NCBI GenBank assembly: GCA_041744375.1
Contig: JBGTLA010000022.1
Span: 1-50,581 of the forward strand
Direction: 5' to 3'
From: JBGTLA01 sp041744375
GTDB lineage: Bacteria > Actinomycetota > Acidimicrobiia > Spongiisociales > ZC4RG35
DNA: 50,581 nucleotides
The notes beneath the pieces were generated by a model that searched no databases, was not told the DNA's origin, and was given only the letters and a program-made list of their open reading frames with translations. Below, in pieces: positions 1-8,597 of the stretch (within the stretch, counting starts at the first letter, position 1; every line of letters starts with the position of its first letter). Made by a program: the position numbers and the translations under genes.

Positions 1-758
1 GCAGCGGCAGCATCGGGTCGAGGCCCGGCCGCGATCACCTCTTTCGCCTGCTGAAGAGTGAACCGGCCGGCCGTCACCTCGCGCCCCACCACCACCCCGC
101 CCAAGCGGCGGTCAGCCACCGAGAGAGAGACCAATCGCTCCAGGTCTTGCAAGTCCTGGGCTCCCCCGGCGGCGACCACCGGCTCTTCCACCGTGCCCAG
201 GGCAGCCGCCAGGACCGCCATGTTCGCCGGTTCGGCAAGGACGTCTCGGCCGGCCGCAGCCACGAGAAAAGCTGCCGCACCCGCCGATGACATCTCGATC
301 AGCACCTCCTCCAGATATCGGCCCGAATTCTTCGTCCATCCCCGCGTGGCCACCTGTTCGTCGGGTCGCACGTCGAGGGAAACGGCGATCCGATCCGGAT
401 ACTCCCGACATAGGTCCCACACCATGTTCTGATCTTCGATGGCAGCCGTCCCCATCAGGATCCGCCACGCACCGCGATCCAACAGGCGGGCTGCCTCGAC
501 GTGGGAGCGGATGCCACCGGCGATCTGAACCGGGCCGACGCTGTCGTCGATGATTCGGTCGATGAGAGGACGGTTCTTCGCATCGCCGAATGCGGCGGCA
601 TCGAGATCGACGACGTGGACGAAGTCGGCGCCCTGCTCGAACCAATTGGCCACCCTGCCCACGGGATCGTTGTCGAGAGCGATGGCGTCGTGAACCTCGC
701 CACGTGGTAGCCGAACCGCGCGACCGTCCAAAATGTTGACTCGGGCATACAGATCCAT
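1..758 (-). CDS. hisA: HisA-like TIM-barrel isomerase, 3' end cut by window edge
   Basis: The product resembles phosphoribosylformimino-5-aminoimidazole carboxamide ribotide isomerase, a histidine-pathway (beta-alpha)8 barrel in the cytosol. I translated it from ATG at 758; it is open for 252 codons to the left edge, close to full family length. Seen: the N-terminal LDGRAVRLPRGEV segment, HVVDLDAA (48-55), the phosphate-binding IAGGIRS (79-85) and GTAAIED (103-109), SLDVR with Asp129, ATRGW, the second phosphate loop VAAGG, and a C-terminal VVVGREVTAGRFTLQQA. Odd: the catalytic Asp8 of HisA/PriA is Asn8 here, and the segment that usually carries a conserved Thr and KDGT reads LVAAAGRDVLAEP. 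It may be a HisA paralogue with altered or lost activity. Family assignment is firm; the exact reaction is not. It is divergent from the desaturase across about 160 bp. Confidence 0.75.
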   Translation of the reverse strand, partial: MDLYARVNILDGRAVRLPRGEVHDAIALDNDPVGRVANWFEQGADFVHVVDLDAAAFGDAKNRPLIDRIIDDSVGPVQIAGGIRSHVEAARLLDRGAWRILMGTAAIEDQNMVWDLCREYPDRIAVSLDVRPDEQVATRGWTKNSGRYLEEVLIEMSSAGAAAFLVAAAGRDVLAEPANMAVLAAALGTVEEPVVAAGGAQDLQDLERLVSLSVADRRLGGVVVGREVTAGRFTLQQAKEVIAAGPRPDAAA

Positions 759-919
759 ACGCCTACGGTATCGGAACCTCGGCGGGGAGGCGGCACGAAT
801 GTAACTCCGTCACCTTCCGGGGGGTCAAACATTCGCACATCGCAGCGTCCGGTGCCTTCACGACCTCCGCTGAGCCTCGGCGGCGCCTACCGTGAAGACC
901 GACAACCCTTAGGATTCCC

Positions 920-1816
920 ATGGCTTACAACGAACACTTCGAACTGGTGGAGGCCGTCGAGCCGACCGTCACCCGACTTCTGGCGGAGCATCGAGAGCGC
1001 CGCAAGCATTGGTACTTCCACGATCTGATCCCCTGGGAGCAAGGTCGCAGCTTCACCAAGGAACCGTGGGACGAGTCTCAGGCGACCATCAACGAGCGGG
1101 CTCGCACGTCCCTCGTTCTCAACCTCCTCACCGAGGACAACCTCCCCTACTACCACTCGACTCTCGAACGTTATCTACCCGAGAACTCGGTGTGGCGGGA
1201 ATGGAACGGTCTGTGGACGGCGGAGGAGGGGCAACACGCCATCGCCATCCGTTCCTTCCTCTTGACCACCCGCAACTGCGATCCAGTGGAGTTGGAGGAT
1301 GACCGTCTCGCCACCATGCAGGCCGGGTACTTCCCCGATTGGGATCATCCGGCGGAGTTGTTCGCGTACACGTCAGCGCAGGAACTGGCGACGCGTGTGT
1401 CGCACCGGAACACCGGCAAGATCACTGAGGACGAGACGGCCTTCGAACTCATGCGGAACATCGCCGCCGACGAGAACCACCACTTCATGTTCTACAAGGG
1501 CGTGATGATGGCCATGCTCGAAGCCCATCCCGCCGTGGCCCTCGAAGGCATCTACCGCACGCTCAAGAACTTCCAGATGCCTGGCGTCGGCATACCCGGC
1601 TTCCTGCGGCGATCTATCGACATCGCCAAAGCCGGGGTGTACAACCTGCGAGTCCACCACGACGGCGTGGTCATGCCGCTGATCCGTCAGTGGGGCATCC
1701 CCGACCTGACCGGCCTCGACATCCGAGCGGCCGAGTTGCAAGAGAGGCTCATGACCCTGCCGGCCGAGATCCTCGGCAAGGCCGAGCGGTTCGAGGCACG
1801 CTTCGGCACAGCCTGA
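920..1816 (+). CDS. Acyl-ACP desaturase-like diiron protein
   Basis: 298 aa. The family is the soluble ferritin-like acyl-ACP desaturases (FA_desaturase_2, DesA-like), which put a double bond into a carrier-bound fatty acyl chain using O2 and reduced ferredoxin. The diiron ligand pattern is visible: Glu72 in TEDNLPYYH, Glu103 and His106 in EEGQH, a Glu in the helix SAQELATRVSH (about 155), and Glu185 and His188 in DENHH. Length fits the bacterial family (about 275-330). The ATG at 920 follows an AGGA with suitable spacing. The next gene, a NuoF-like flavoprotein, starts 27 bp downstream on the same strand. It could supply electrons, but that is only inference from position. Confidence 0.9.
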   Translation: MAYNEHFELVEAVEPTVTRLLAEHRERRKHWYFHDLIPWEQGRSFTKEPWDESQATINERARTSLVLNLLTEDNLPYYHSTLERYLPENSVWREWNGLWTAEEGQHAIAIRSFLLTTRNCDPVELEDDRLATMQAGYFPDWDHPAELFAYTSAQELATRVSHRNTGKITEDETAFELMRNIAADENHHFMFYKGVMMAMLEAHPAVALEGIYRTLKNFQMPGVGIPGFLRRSIDIAKAGVYNLRVHHDGVVMPLIRQWGIPDLTGLDIRAAELQERLMTLPAEILGKAERFEARFGTA

Positions 1817-1843
1817 GGCGTCGCAACCTAGGGTTGATGAGCG

Positions 1844-3174
1844 ATGGAGCCGCGTGTGTTGCCTGCCCGACCTCACGCCGACCTAGACGCCTACCGCAAA
1901 ACTGGGGGTGGGGAGGGTCTTGCAAGAGCCAGCCAGATGGGGCCCGCACAGGTCATCGAGGCTATCCGGGCATCCGGTCTTCGCGGCCGGGGCGGCGCCG
2001 GTTTCCCCACCGGCTTCAAGTGGAAAGGGGTGCGGGGCGACCTTGCGGACGGTGAGCGCCGGTTCGTGGTCTGCAACGCCGCCGAGGGTGAGCCAGGCAC
2101 CTTCAAGGACCGGGCTATCCTGGCGGCCGACCCGTATTCGGTGCTCGAGGGCATTGCCATCGCCGCCCTGGCCCTCAACGCCCCAGAGGCGCACGTCGGG
2201 ATCAAGGCCTCATACCGCCATGAGATCGAGCGGTTGGAGTCGGCCGCGAACGAGATGGCCGCTATGGGCTGGCTCGACCACGTCGACGTGAGGCTGACCG
2301 CCGGACCGGACGACTACCTGTTCGGAGAGGAGAAGGCCCTCCTGGAGGTCATCGAAGGTCGCGACGCTCTACCCCGCCTCTTCCCACCGTACGTGGTGGG
2401 GTTGGCGACAGAACTCAGTGCCGGGTTGGGGTCGGGTTCGGCAGGCGCCAGCGCCAAGACGAATCCGACTCTCGTGAACAACGTCGAACCTTCGCCAACG
2501 TGCCGCGCATCGTCGCCAACGGAGCCGACTGGTTCCGTTCGGTCGGCACCAACGAATCGCCGGGGTCGATGGTGTTCACCATCTCGGGGGACATCCTGCG
2601 GCCCGCGGTCGTGGAGCTGCCGATGGGAACGCCGCTGAGTGGGCTCGTCTACGGAGTAGGGGGAGGACCACTTGCGGATAGGTCGGTGCACTCGGTGTGG
2701 CCCGGAGCGTCAAACGCACCGCTCAACGCCGACCAGCTCGACACACCGCTCAGCTTCGAAGGGTTCGACCGGGCCGGTTCGGGCCTCGGGTCGGGGGGCA
2801 TGGTCGTCTACGACCAGACCGCCTGCGTGGCCGACATCGGACGCGCCATGTCCGGATTTCTAGCCCACGAGTCGTGTGGGCAATGCCCACCATGCCAGCT
2901 CGGCACGACCGCTCTCGCCTCCTCGTTTGCTTCATTCTGCGATGGCACCGCAGACCAATACACCCTCGAAGAGATGTCCGCACGGATGCAACAGGTGACC
3001 GACTCCAACCGCTGCGGGTTGGGAGCGGGCCAGCAAGGGGTAGTCGCCGGAGTGCTCGCCCGGTTCGCAGACGAACTCGAGGCCCACATCGTCAACGGAT
3101 GTCTCACGGACAGGCGAGTTCAAGTACCCAAGTTGGTGGAGCTCACGGAGTCAGGATTCGTCCTCGAAGGGTGA
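1844..3174 (+). pseudogene. NuoF-like NADH-binding iron-sulfur flavoprotein, one frameshift
   Basis: The protein resembles the 51-kDa NADH-binding subunit of complex I and related formate dehydrogenase beta subunits. The first frame (1844 to about 2487) has GRGGAGFPTGFKW (NADH site), CNAAEGEPGTFKDR (FMN site) and GEEKALLEVIEG. The second frame (about 2488-3174) continues with ANVPRIVANG and the iron-sulfur region ESCGQCPPC plus a later Cys in NRCGLG. The frames join inside the family's NVETFANVP motif, where the sequence reads gtcgaaccttc but one more A (gaaacc) would keep the frame. Repaired length is about 443 aa, normal for NuoF. No nuoE or nuoG is adjacent, so this is not a complex I operon. 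The 3' end overlaps the convergent sirtuin by 55 bp. It is either a real lesion or a sequencing error. Confidence 0.8.
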
Positions 3175-3968
3175 GACACGAGCAATGGCAGGACATCGCT
3201 AAGTCCGGCATCGATGCGAACGTCGGCTACGGCGTCGGCACGTGTGGGGCCCCGGTTGACGATGGCGAGCGGAAGGCAACGGCGCCGGGCGGCGTGGACG
3301 AACCGGTGCCCCGACATGACCGAAAGAGACGTACCGACGACCAACAGCATGCTCGCCGACTCAATCCACTCGAGCGCCTTTCTCACACGCCGGTGCGGCA
3401 CCGACTCCCCGAAGAAGACCACGTCCGGTTTGAGAAGGCCACCGCAGCGCAGGCACTCGACCACCCGGAAGCTCTCCGACTCCGTCGCGGAGATGTCGGC
3501 GTCTCCATCGGGAGCAACGGTCGCCTTCGTGTCGAATCGTGGGTTGGCGGCTTCCAGCCGGTGGTGGAGCTCGAGTCGCGCTCTCCCGTCACCGCAACCT
3601 AGACAGACGGTTCGATCCAACGACCCGTGCAGGTCGATGACTGCCTTCGTGCCGGCCTTCTGATGCAAGCGATCGACGTTCTGGGTGACCACTCCACTCA
3701 CCAGTCCGGCCTGCTCGAGCGACGCCAGGGCACGATGACCGGCGTTGGGTTCGGCGAGGGCGATGTGCTTCCAGCCGACGTGACTCCGCGACCAGTACCG
3801 TCGTCGCGCCCCGGGGTCGTCGACGAACTGGCGGTAGGTGACCGGGGCACGGCCGCGACCTCCGTCGCCGCGATAGTCGGGTATGCCCGAGTCGGTCGAC
3901 AGTCCTGCTCCGCTGAGAACCATCACCCCGCCCCGGTGCACCATCTCGGCCAGGGTCGATTCGTCCAC
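3120..3968 (-). CDS. Sir2-family NAD-dependent protein deacylase
   Basis: 282 aa from a GTG start at 3968, chosen because the family begins a few residues before GGVMVLSGAG. Sirtuins remove acyl groups from protein lysines using NAD+. Seen: the NAD-binding GAGLSTDSGIPDYRG (20-34), TQNVDRLHQKAG (95-106), the catalytic His114 in DLHGSLD, two zinc pairs (Cys122/Cys125 and Cys172/Cys175), LLKPDVVFFGE (178-188) and VVGTSLSV. The order and insert size look like the SIRT4-like class II bacterial sirtuins. The C-terminal tail of about 18 residues runs antisense into the NuoF-like gene. The upstream DUF3159 gene lies 47 bp away on the same strand. Confidence 0.92.
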   Translation of the reverse strand: MDESTLAEMVHRGGVMVLSGAGLSTDSGIPDYRGDGGRGRAPVTYRQFVDDPGARRRYWSRSHVGWKHIALAEPNAGHRALASLEQAGLVSGVVTQNVDRLHQKAGTKAVIDLHGSLDRTVCLGCGDGRARLELHHRLEAANPRFDTKATVAPDGDADISATESESFRVVECLRCGGLLKPDVVFFGESVPHRRVRKALEWIESASMLLVVGTSLSVMSGHRFVHAARRRCLPLAIVNRGPTRADAVADVRIDAGLSDVLPLLVSHPSRTNPDSVSSTNLGT

Positions 3969-4015
3969 CGCCGAGAGGCTACCGATCCCTGGGGGTTGTC
4001 GTGACGGTGCGCCGA

Positions 4016-4687
4016 TCAGAAACCGTGGGATTGTCCCTGCCAGGGAGGGTCGGCGTTCGCCTCCCACTCGTCTACCGAGGGGCCACCGAGGCGCTCCAGT
4101 TGACGTCGGCCGACCAGATAGGTGATGACCAAGAGAGCCACCAGCGCCGGCCACCCCGTGGCCACCCGCACCGCTGCCAAGGCTCCGACGGCTCCGTCCC
4201 GATAGAGGAGATACTGGACACCGGCCCGGGCTGCGAAGAAACCAGCCCACATCCACGAGGCGAAGGTATAGGCGGGGCGAACCTGGGGGTGGAGATACCA
4301 GCCCATCGGCCAGGAGCGCATGACCGAGGACGTCAGGGCCAAGAGGGGTCTCTTCACGAAGATGCTGACGAGGATCGCCAGAGAGGTAAACGCCCCGCCC
4401 ACGATCCCGGGCAGGAAGTAGTCCTCGGCGCGTCCCGTGAAGAGCACCAGTCCGGAGGCCACCAGGGTCCCGCCCACACCGCCGAGAGCATACGTCACAT
4501 CCCCACGGCGTACGAGACGGTAGACCACCACCACGAAGGCTATCGCCAAACCTGCGATCACCGCGTCCGTTACTCCCCGCATGGCATTGACGAGGGCGAA
4601 AACGACCGGGCCGATGACGGCGTCGAGCAGTGAGGCCCGACGACCGATCATCCTGAACTCGGAGACGATCTCGCGTCGGCGGCTCAT
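4016..4687 (-). CDS. DUF3159-family multi-pass membrane protein
   Basis: 223 aa from ATG at 4687. The start was chosen because this ATG overlaps the stop of the upstream repair gene (ATGA overlap); the longer frame would run into that gene. The protein has five or six predicted hydrophobic segments and the pattern GPVVFALVNAMRGVTDA, WMWAGFFAARAGVQYLLY and a C-terminal TGWPALVALLVITYLVGRRQLER, which I recognise as the actinobacterial DUF3159 family. The function is unknown. Tight coupling to the endonuclease/polymerase gene suggests co-expression but not a shared pathway, because DUF3159 genes also occur in other settings. Confidence 0.8.
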   Translation of the reverse strand: MSRRREIVSEFRMIGRRASLLDAVIGPVVFALVNAMRGVTDAVIAGLAIAFVVVVYRLVRRGDVTYALGGVGGTLVASGLVLFTGRAEDYFLPGIVGGAFTSLAILVSIFVKRPLLALTSSVMRSWPMGWYLHPQVRPAYTFASWMWAGFFAARAGVQYLLYRDGAVGALAAVRVATGWPALVALLVITYLVGRRQLERLGGPSVDEWEANADPPWQGQSHGF

Positions 4688-6483
4688 GCCAGACCCAGAG
4701 CGGACTCGGCGCCTTCGAGGGTCTGACCACCTTCGGCCACCGGGGCGAACAGGTCCCCGAACCTCTGCAAACGGCCCCACAGGTTGGCCATCGTGACGTC
4801 ACCGTTTCGGATCTCGACCAACTCTTCCCAGCGGAGAGGAGCCGACACTGGCGCCCCCGGACGGGGGCGTACCGAGTACACCGAGGCGATGGTCTGGCCG
4901 AAGGCGTTGCGGTTGTGATCTATGAAGACCTTTCCTTCCCGTTTCGGCTTGTCCCACTCCATCGTCAGGTCAGCGGGGTTGGCGGCGACGAGGTATCGGC
5001 CCACCTCGCCCACGAATCTCCGGACACGGTCGAACCCGTACAGCGCTTCGAGGGGCACGTAGACATGCAGCCCCCGCCCCCCGGACAACTTGGGGTATCC
5101 CGCCAGGCCCAGCTGTTCCAGTGCCACTCTCACCAGGCGGGCTCCGGCGACTACCTGGTCCCAGGTCGATCCTTGGGCAGGATCGAGGTCGAAGATGGCG
5201 TAGTCGGGGCGGTCGAGGGAATCGACGCGCGAGTGGAACGGGTGCACCTCGATACATCCCATGTTGGCGAACCACATGAGCGCCTCCGGCCGGTCTGCCA
5301 GCGTGAAGTCAATGGCTCCGCCCTCGGAGTCGGAGGGGACGGGTGCCGTGGGCATCCAGTCGGGCTGATGGCCCGGGGCGCGCTTCTCGTAGAACGACGG
5401 TCCATCGATCCCATCGGGGTAACGCGACATCGACAGGGGGCGGTGGCAGAGATGGCCGAGAAGTACGTCGGCCACCGACGCGTAATACTGGATCAGGTCG
5501 CCTTTGGTATAGCCCGCTTCCGGGAAGAACACCTTGTCGAGGTTGGACACGGTCAGGCGGGAGGAGACTCGGGGGCGAAACCGGTTGGCTTCGGCGTCGG
5601 CTCTCAGCGGCGCCGGAAAGTCGACCCGGCCAGAGTGGAGCAACCGGCCGGTGTGGATTTCGCCGCCGCCATCGCCGACCGAACGGATCTCGGCGGCGAT
5701 GGCGGCATGGCTCTCACGATCGCGTGCCTCCGATATCACCACCATTCCCAGTCCGGTGGCGCGGGCTGCCTGCACGAGCGGGCCGACCCGCAACGTTCCC
5801 TCGCCATACGGGAGATGCTTGATTTCGCCTTTGGCCCCCACCAGATTGTCGGTGAACTGGCAATGAAGAGGGTCGATCATCCATACCGGGAACCGTGACC
5901 GCACGAACTCGAGTACCTGGGTGAAGGCCTCCACCGAAGTCAGGCCGGCACCCGTAACGGCGTGGAGGTGGGCCCAGTCGACGACCGGCCTCACAAAGGA
6001 GAACTCATCGGCGACGAGGGCAATGTCACCCAGCGTCCCCCACGCCGAGTCCTTCCCGGCGGTCTCGAGGCCCAGCCCGACACCGAGACCCTCCACCTTG
6101 GCAGCAATGCGCTCGAGGCGCTCGCGCACCCGGTCCATGAGGATGGTGGGGTCCTCGCCGTGGGTGGCTCCCCCGTGGGCGACGATGATGGATGCTCCGA
6201 GTGCCTCCCCCAGCTTCATGGTGTGCTCGAGAGCCGCCAGACACTGCGCACCCCGCTCTTGGTCCTGGGGGGTGAGCGTCGCGAAATAGGGTGCATGGAC
6301 AGAGAGGCGGACTTTGCGCGCCGCGGCCGCCGCCCCGAACATCTGACACCGCTTCTTCTTCCATGGGAAGTCGGTGACGAAGGGGAGCTCGAGAGCACCG
6401 TATCCGTCCTCCACCAAGACGTCGAGGAACTCGACGTCGTCTGCGTCCTCCGGAGGAAGGGCGGAGATGCCGACCACGATCAC
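4684..6483 (-). CDS. Fusion: endonuclease IV-like AP endonuclease barrel + LigD-type primase-polymerase
   Basis: 599 aa from GTG at 6483, placed so that the frame begins at VIVVGISALP and does not enter the upstream GlsB-like gene. Residues 3-270 form an endonuclease IV/xylose-isomerase-like barrel with the expected metal ligands: His63 (SVHAPYF), His103 (IVAHGG), Glu140 (GLETAG), Asp169 and His172 (VVDWAH), His207 (DPLHCQF), His223 before PYGEG, and Glu252 (ISEARD). A linker of about 35 residues follows. Residues 308-598 are a LigD polymerase domain: LTVSNLDKVFFPE, RPLSMSRYPDGIDG, His414 (EVHPFH), catalytic Asp432/Asp434 (FDLDP), SGGRGLHVYVPL, Asp522 (FIDHNRNA), YSVRPRPGAPVSAPL. No ligase domain and no Ku gene are nearby. 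Inference: incision at abasic sites plus short-gap synthesis in one enzyme. Confidence 0.88.
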   Translation of the reverse strand: MIVVGISALPPEDADDVEFLDVLVEDGYGALELPFVTDFPWKKKRCQMFGAAAAARKVRLSVHAPYFATLTPQDQERGAQCLAALEHTMKLGEALGASIIVAHGGATHGEDPTILMDRVRERLERIAAKVEGLGVGLGLETAGKDSAWGTLGDIALVADEFSFVRPVVDWAHLHAVTGAGLTSVEAFTQVLEFVRSRFPVWMIDPLHCQFTDNLVGAKGEIKHLPYGEGTLRVGPLVQAARATGLGMVVISEARDRESHAAIAAEIRSVGDGGGEIHTGRLLHSGRVDFPAPLRADAEANRFRPRVSSRLTVSNLDKVFFPEAGYTKGDLIQYYASVADVLLGHLCHRPLSMSRYPDGIDGPSFYEKRAPGHQPDWMPTAPVPSDSEGGAIDFTLADRPEALMWFANMGCIEVHPFHSRVDSLDRPDYAIFDLDPAQGSTWDQVVAGARLVRVALEQLGLAGYPKLSGGRGLHVYVPLEALYGFDRVRRFVGEVGRYLVAANPADLTMEWDKPKREGKVFIDHNRNAFGQTIASVYSVRPRPGAPVSAPLRWEELVEIRNGDVTMANLWGRLQRFGDLFAPVAEGGQTLEGAESALGLA

Positions 6484-6529
6484 GGGAGACAGCGTACGCC
6501 GTGCTACTGCAGTGACCGCGCGGCGGAGG

Positions 6530-6805
6530 TCAATCCTCGGTCGGGACCGATTCGGAGGCCGAGGTGCGATCGGCCGAACGCACCACCAGCACCGCCACCA
6601 GCGACAGGACGAGACTTCCGGCCAGGCCGTACCAGTCGAGGACGATCCGGCCGGTGAACAAGAGGTTGGCCAGCACACCCCCGCCGAGCCCACCGGCTCC
6701 TCCCGTGCCGAGCATCCCGACCAGCGAGGAGTGCTCGGCTCTCGTGAATCGGGTCACCGCGCCGATCGCCAAGCCGATCAAGGCGTACACCAGGACAGCC
6801 GTCAT
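6530..6805 (-). CDS. GlsB/YeaQ/YmgE-family small stress membrane protein
   Basis: 91 aa with three hydrophobic stretches: residues about 2-17, a glycine-rich segment around 29-48 (MLGTGGAGGLGGGVLANLLF) and about 60-75. The glycine-rich core and length match the transglycosylase-associated (GlsB/YeaQ/YmgE) family of small inner-membrane proteins, often linked to stress. The biochemical role is not known. It lies 46 bp upstream of the endonuclease/polymerase fusion on the same strand and may be first in a three-gene unit. The tail ends in an acidic SVPTED. Confidence 0.8.
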   Translation of the reverse strand: MTAVLVYALIGLAIGAVTRFTRAEHSSLVGMLGTGGAGGLGGGVLANLLFTGRIVLDWYGLAGSLVLSLVAVLVVRSADRTSASESVPTED

Positions 6806-6873
6806 CTCCTTCTCCTTCTCGCGTCTGTCGCATGGTGGCTCTCGACGAGACCGCTGTCAGGGATTCGCCCGAC

Positions 6874-7758
6874 CTACTTTTCCGCTTCCCTGTTCGAGGC
6901 GGCCAGTCGGTCGGCCGCAGTCGGGTCGTGGGCCGGAAGAATCACCATGTCCGGCATCGACCGGTGAAGGGAGTTGACCCGATCCATGGTGTGGCGGGTG
7001 ACCTTCTTGTCACACATGCCGGACGGGATGCCCGCCGCCAGCATGTCGACTTCATACGTGAGGTCACCCACCATGAGCAGAGGCGGAAAACCCGGACGTC
7101 TCACCATGAGTGAGAGTGACCCCGGCGTATGCCCGGGTGTCGGTAGAAGTACGAGGCTGCCGTCGTCGAAGAGGTCGTGGCCGTCGGTGAAAGGGGCCAT
7201 CGTCTCGTCCGGCAACGGCTCTGGGGTTATGCGGTTCCATTCCAATTCGGGGAGATCGATGTGCGATGGGTAGATGCCCTTGGATTCCGGCAGCCGCCCA
7301 GCCAGGGTCCCCCACTCGGCGCGACTGATCACGATGCTGGCGTGTCCGAGCAACGGCAGCCCCCCGACGTGATCGGGATGGAGGTGTGAGATCACCACCG
7401 TGCCCACGTCGGCGATGTCGTAGCCGAGATCCCCCAAGCCGGCCTCGAGGGTCTCGGTCGGGGTCATCTCGAACTGTGCCATTCGGGCGTTGACCAGCTT
7501 GTCGATCTTCTTGGGGAAGTAGTTCGGGTCCGTAAGAGAGGCACGATCCGAGCCGGTGTCGAAGAGCAGTAACCCGTGGCGGTGTTCGATCACGTAGACG
7601 TTGATCGGCCGGGGACTGGTCCACCGGGTAGATGTCAGCAACCACAACGGCATCGGCTTCCACGTCGGTCCAATGTGCTCGGGTCGCATGAGGGCCGAGC
7701 CGGTGCTGATCACGGATACGCGGGCGATGGGGTCTGTGGAGGAACTCACCGCGCGCAT
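6874..7758 (-). CDS. Metallo-beta-lactamase-fold hydrolase (lactonase-like)
   Basis: 294 aa. MBL-fold enzymes hydrolyse lactones, esters or thioesters with a di-metal centre. Seen: the HxHxDH motif HLHPDH (His125, His127, Asp129, His130), then GHTPGSLSLMV carrying the next His, GDLTYEVD with the bridging Asp, and a C-terminal ILPAHDP carrying the last His. The N-terminal INVYVIEHRHGLLLFDTG is typical of N-acyl-homoserine-lactonase-like members, but the substrate cannot be read from sequence. It is divergent from the alpha/beta hydrolase gene, with starts 36 bp apart. Confidence 0.88.
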   Translation of the reverse strand: MRAVSSSTDPIARVSVISTGSALMRPEHIGPTWKPMPLWLLTSTRWTSPRPINVYVIEHRHGLLLFDTGSDRASLTDPNYFPKKIDKLVNARMAQFEMTPTETLEAGLGDLGYDIADVGTVVISHLHPDHVGGLPLLGHASIVISRAEWGTLAGRLPESKGIYPSHIDLPELEWNRITPEPLPDETMAPFTDGHDLFDDGSLVLLPTPGHTPGSLSLMVRRPGFPPLLMVGDLTYEVDMLAAGIPSGMCDKKVTRHTMDRVNSLHRSMPDMVILPAHDPTAADRLAASNREAEK

Positions 7759-7793
7759 CCTACGATCTTGGAAACACCGACGAGAGGCCGGAG

Positions 7794-8597
7794 ATGATCG
7801 AGCGCGACGAGGGGTACCTGAGAACGCCCGACGGCGAGTCGATCTGGTACGAGACCGCCGGCCGCGGTTGCCCCTTGTTCCTGGCGCACGGCCTCGGCGG
7901 CAACGCGGCCGTGTGGTACCAGCAGGTGCCCTTTTTCGCTACCCGGTATCGGATCATCACGTGGGATCAGCGCGGTTTCGGGCGATCGTCGAATCTGTCT
8001 GGGAATGTCGGTCCATCGTCGGCGGCCTCCGACCAGTTGCTGCTCATGGATCATCTCGGCATCGATTCGGCTCACCTGGTGGGCCAGTCGATGGGCGGAT
8101 GGGCGGTTCTCGGGGCCGCCCTGGGCTCACCGCGCCGTGTCCGATCGCTGGTTCTCGCCTGCTCCACCGCGGGCATTCCTCCACTCGAGGAGCCGCCTTT
8201 CGATCCCGATTTGATCGGGGCCTCAACCGGTGTGCGTCCGCTGGGAGTTCACCCGGCCATCGGCGAGCGACTGCCGTCTATCGACCCGGCCAGGGCATAC
8301 CTGTATCAGGCGCTGGGGACGTTCGGGGACCGACCACCAGACGGTGAGTTCGCTCGGATGCTCGCCGGTACGATGCACGACCCCGACGCCGTCGGCGACC
8401 TCGACATCCCAACCCTGCTCATCTCCGGATCGGACGACCCCGTCATGACGTCGGCCCGGGTGCGCGACGCTTCACGTCGCCTGCCCAGAGCCCAGGTGGT
8501 GGAGCTGGCCGGGAGAGGGCACTCCCCCTACTTCGAGGATCCCGCAGGCTGGAACGACCTCGTCGACGACTTCCTCCGTTCCTTGGAAGCGCCATGA
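7794..8597 (+). CDS. Alpha/beta hydrolase
   Basis: 267 aa. Seen: the HGLGG oxyanion-loop motif, the nucleophile elbow GQSMGG (Ser near residue 95), the acid region ISGSDDPVM and the final catalytic His in GRGHSPYFEDP. Length and motif order match the AB hydrolase-1 family (esterase, lactonase or C-C hydrolase type). The substrate is unknown. The stop overlaps the start of the next gene (ATGA at 8594-8597), so the two are probably translationally coupled and may act in the same small catabolic step. Confidence 0.9.
   Translation: MIERDEGYLRTPDGESIWYETAGRGCPLFLAHGLGGNAAVWYQQVPFFATRYRIITWDQRGFGRSSNLSGNVGPSSAASDQLLLMDHLGIDSAHLVGQSMGGWAVLGAALGSPRRVRSLVLACSTAGIPPLEEPPFDPDLIGASTGVRPLGVHPAIGERLPSIDPARAYLYQALGTFGDRPPDGEFARMLAGTMHDPDAVGDLDIPTLLISGSDDPVMTSARVRDASRRLPRAQVVELAGRGHSPYFEDPAGWNDLVDDFLRSLEAP

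Noticed and set aside
3120..4802. A 560-codon sirtuin frame
   Set aside because: The upstream half is antisense or out-of-frame to DUF3159; the sirtuin fits exactly from the GTG at 3968.
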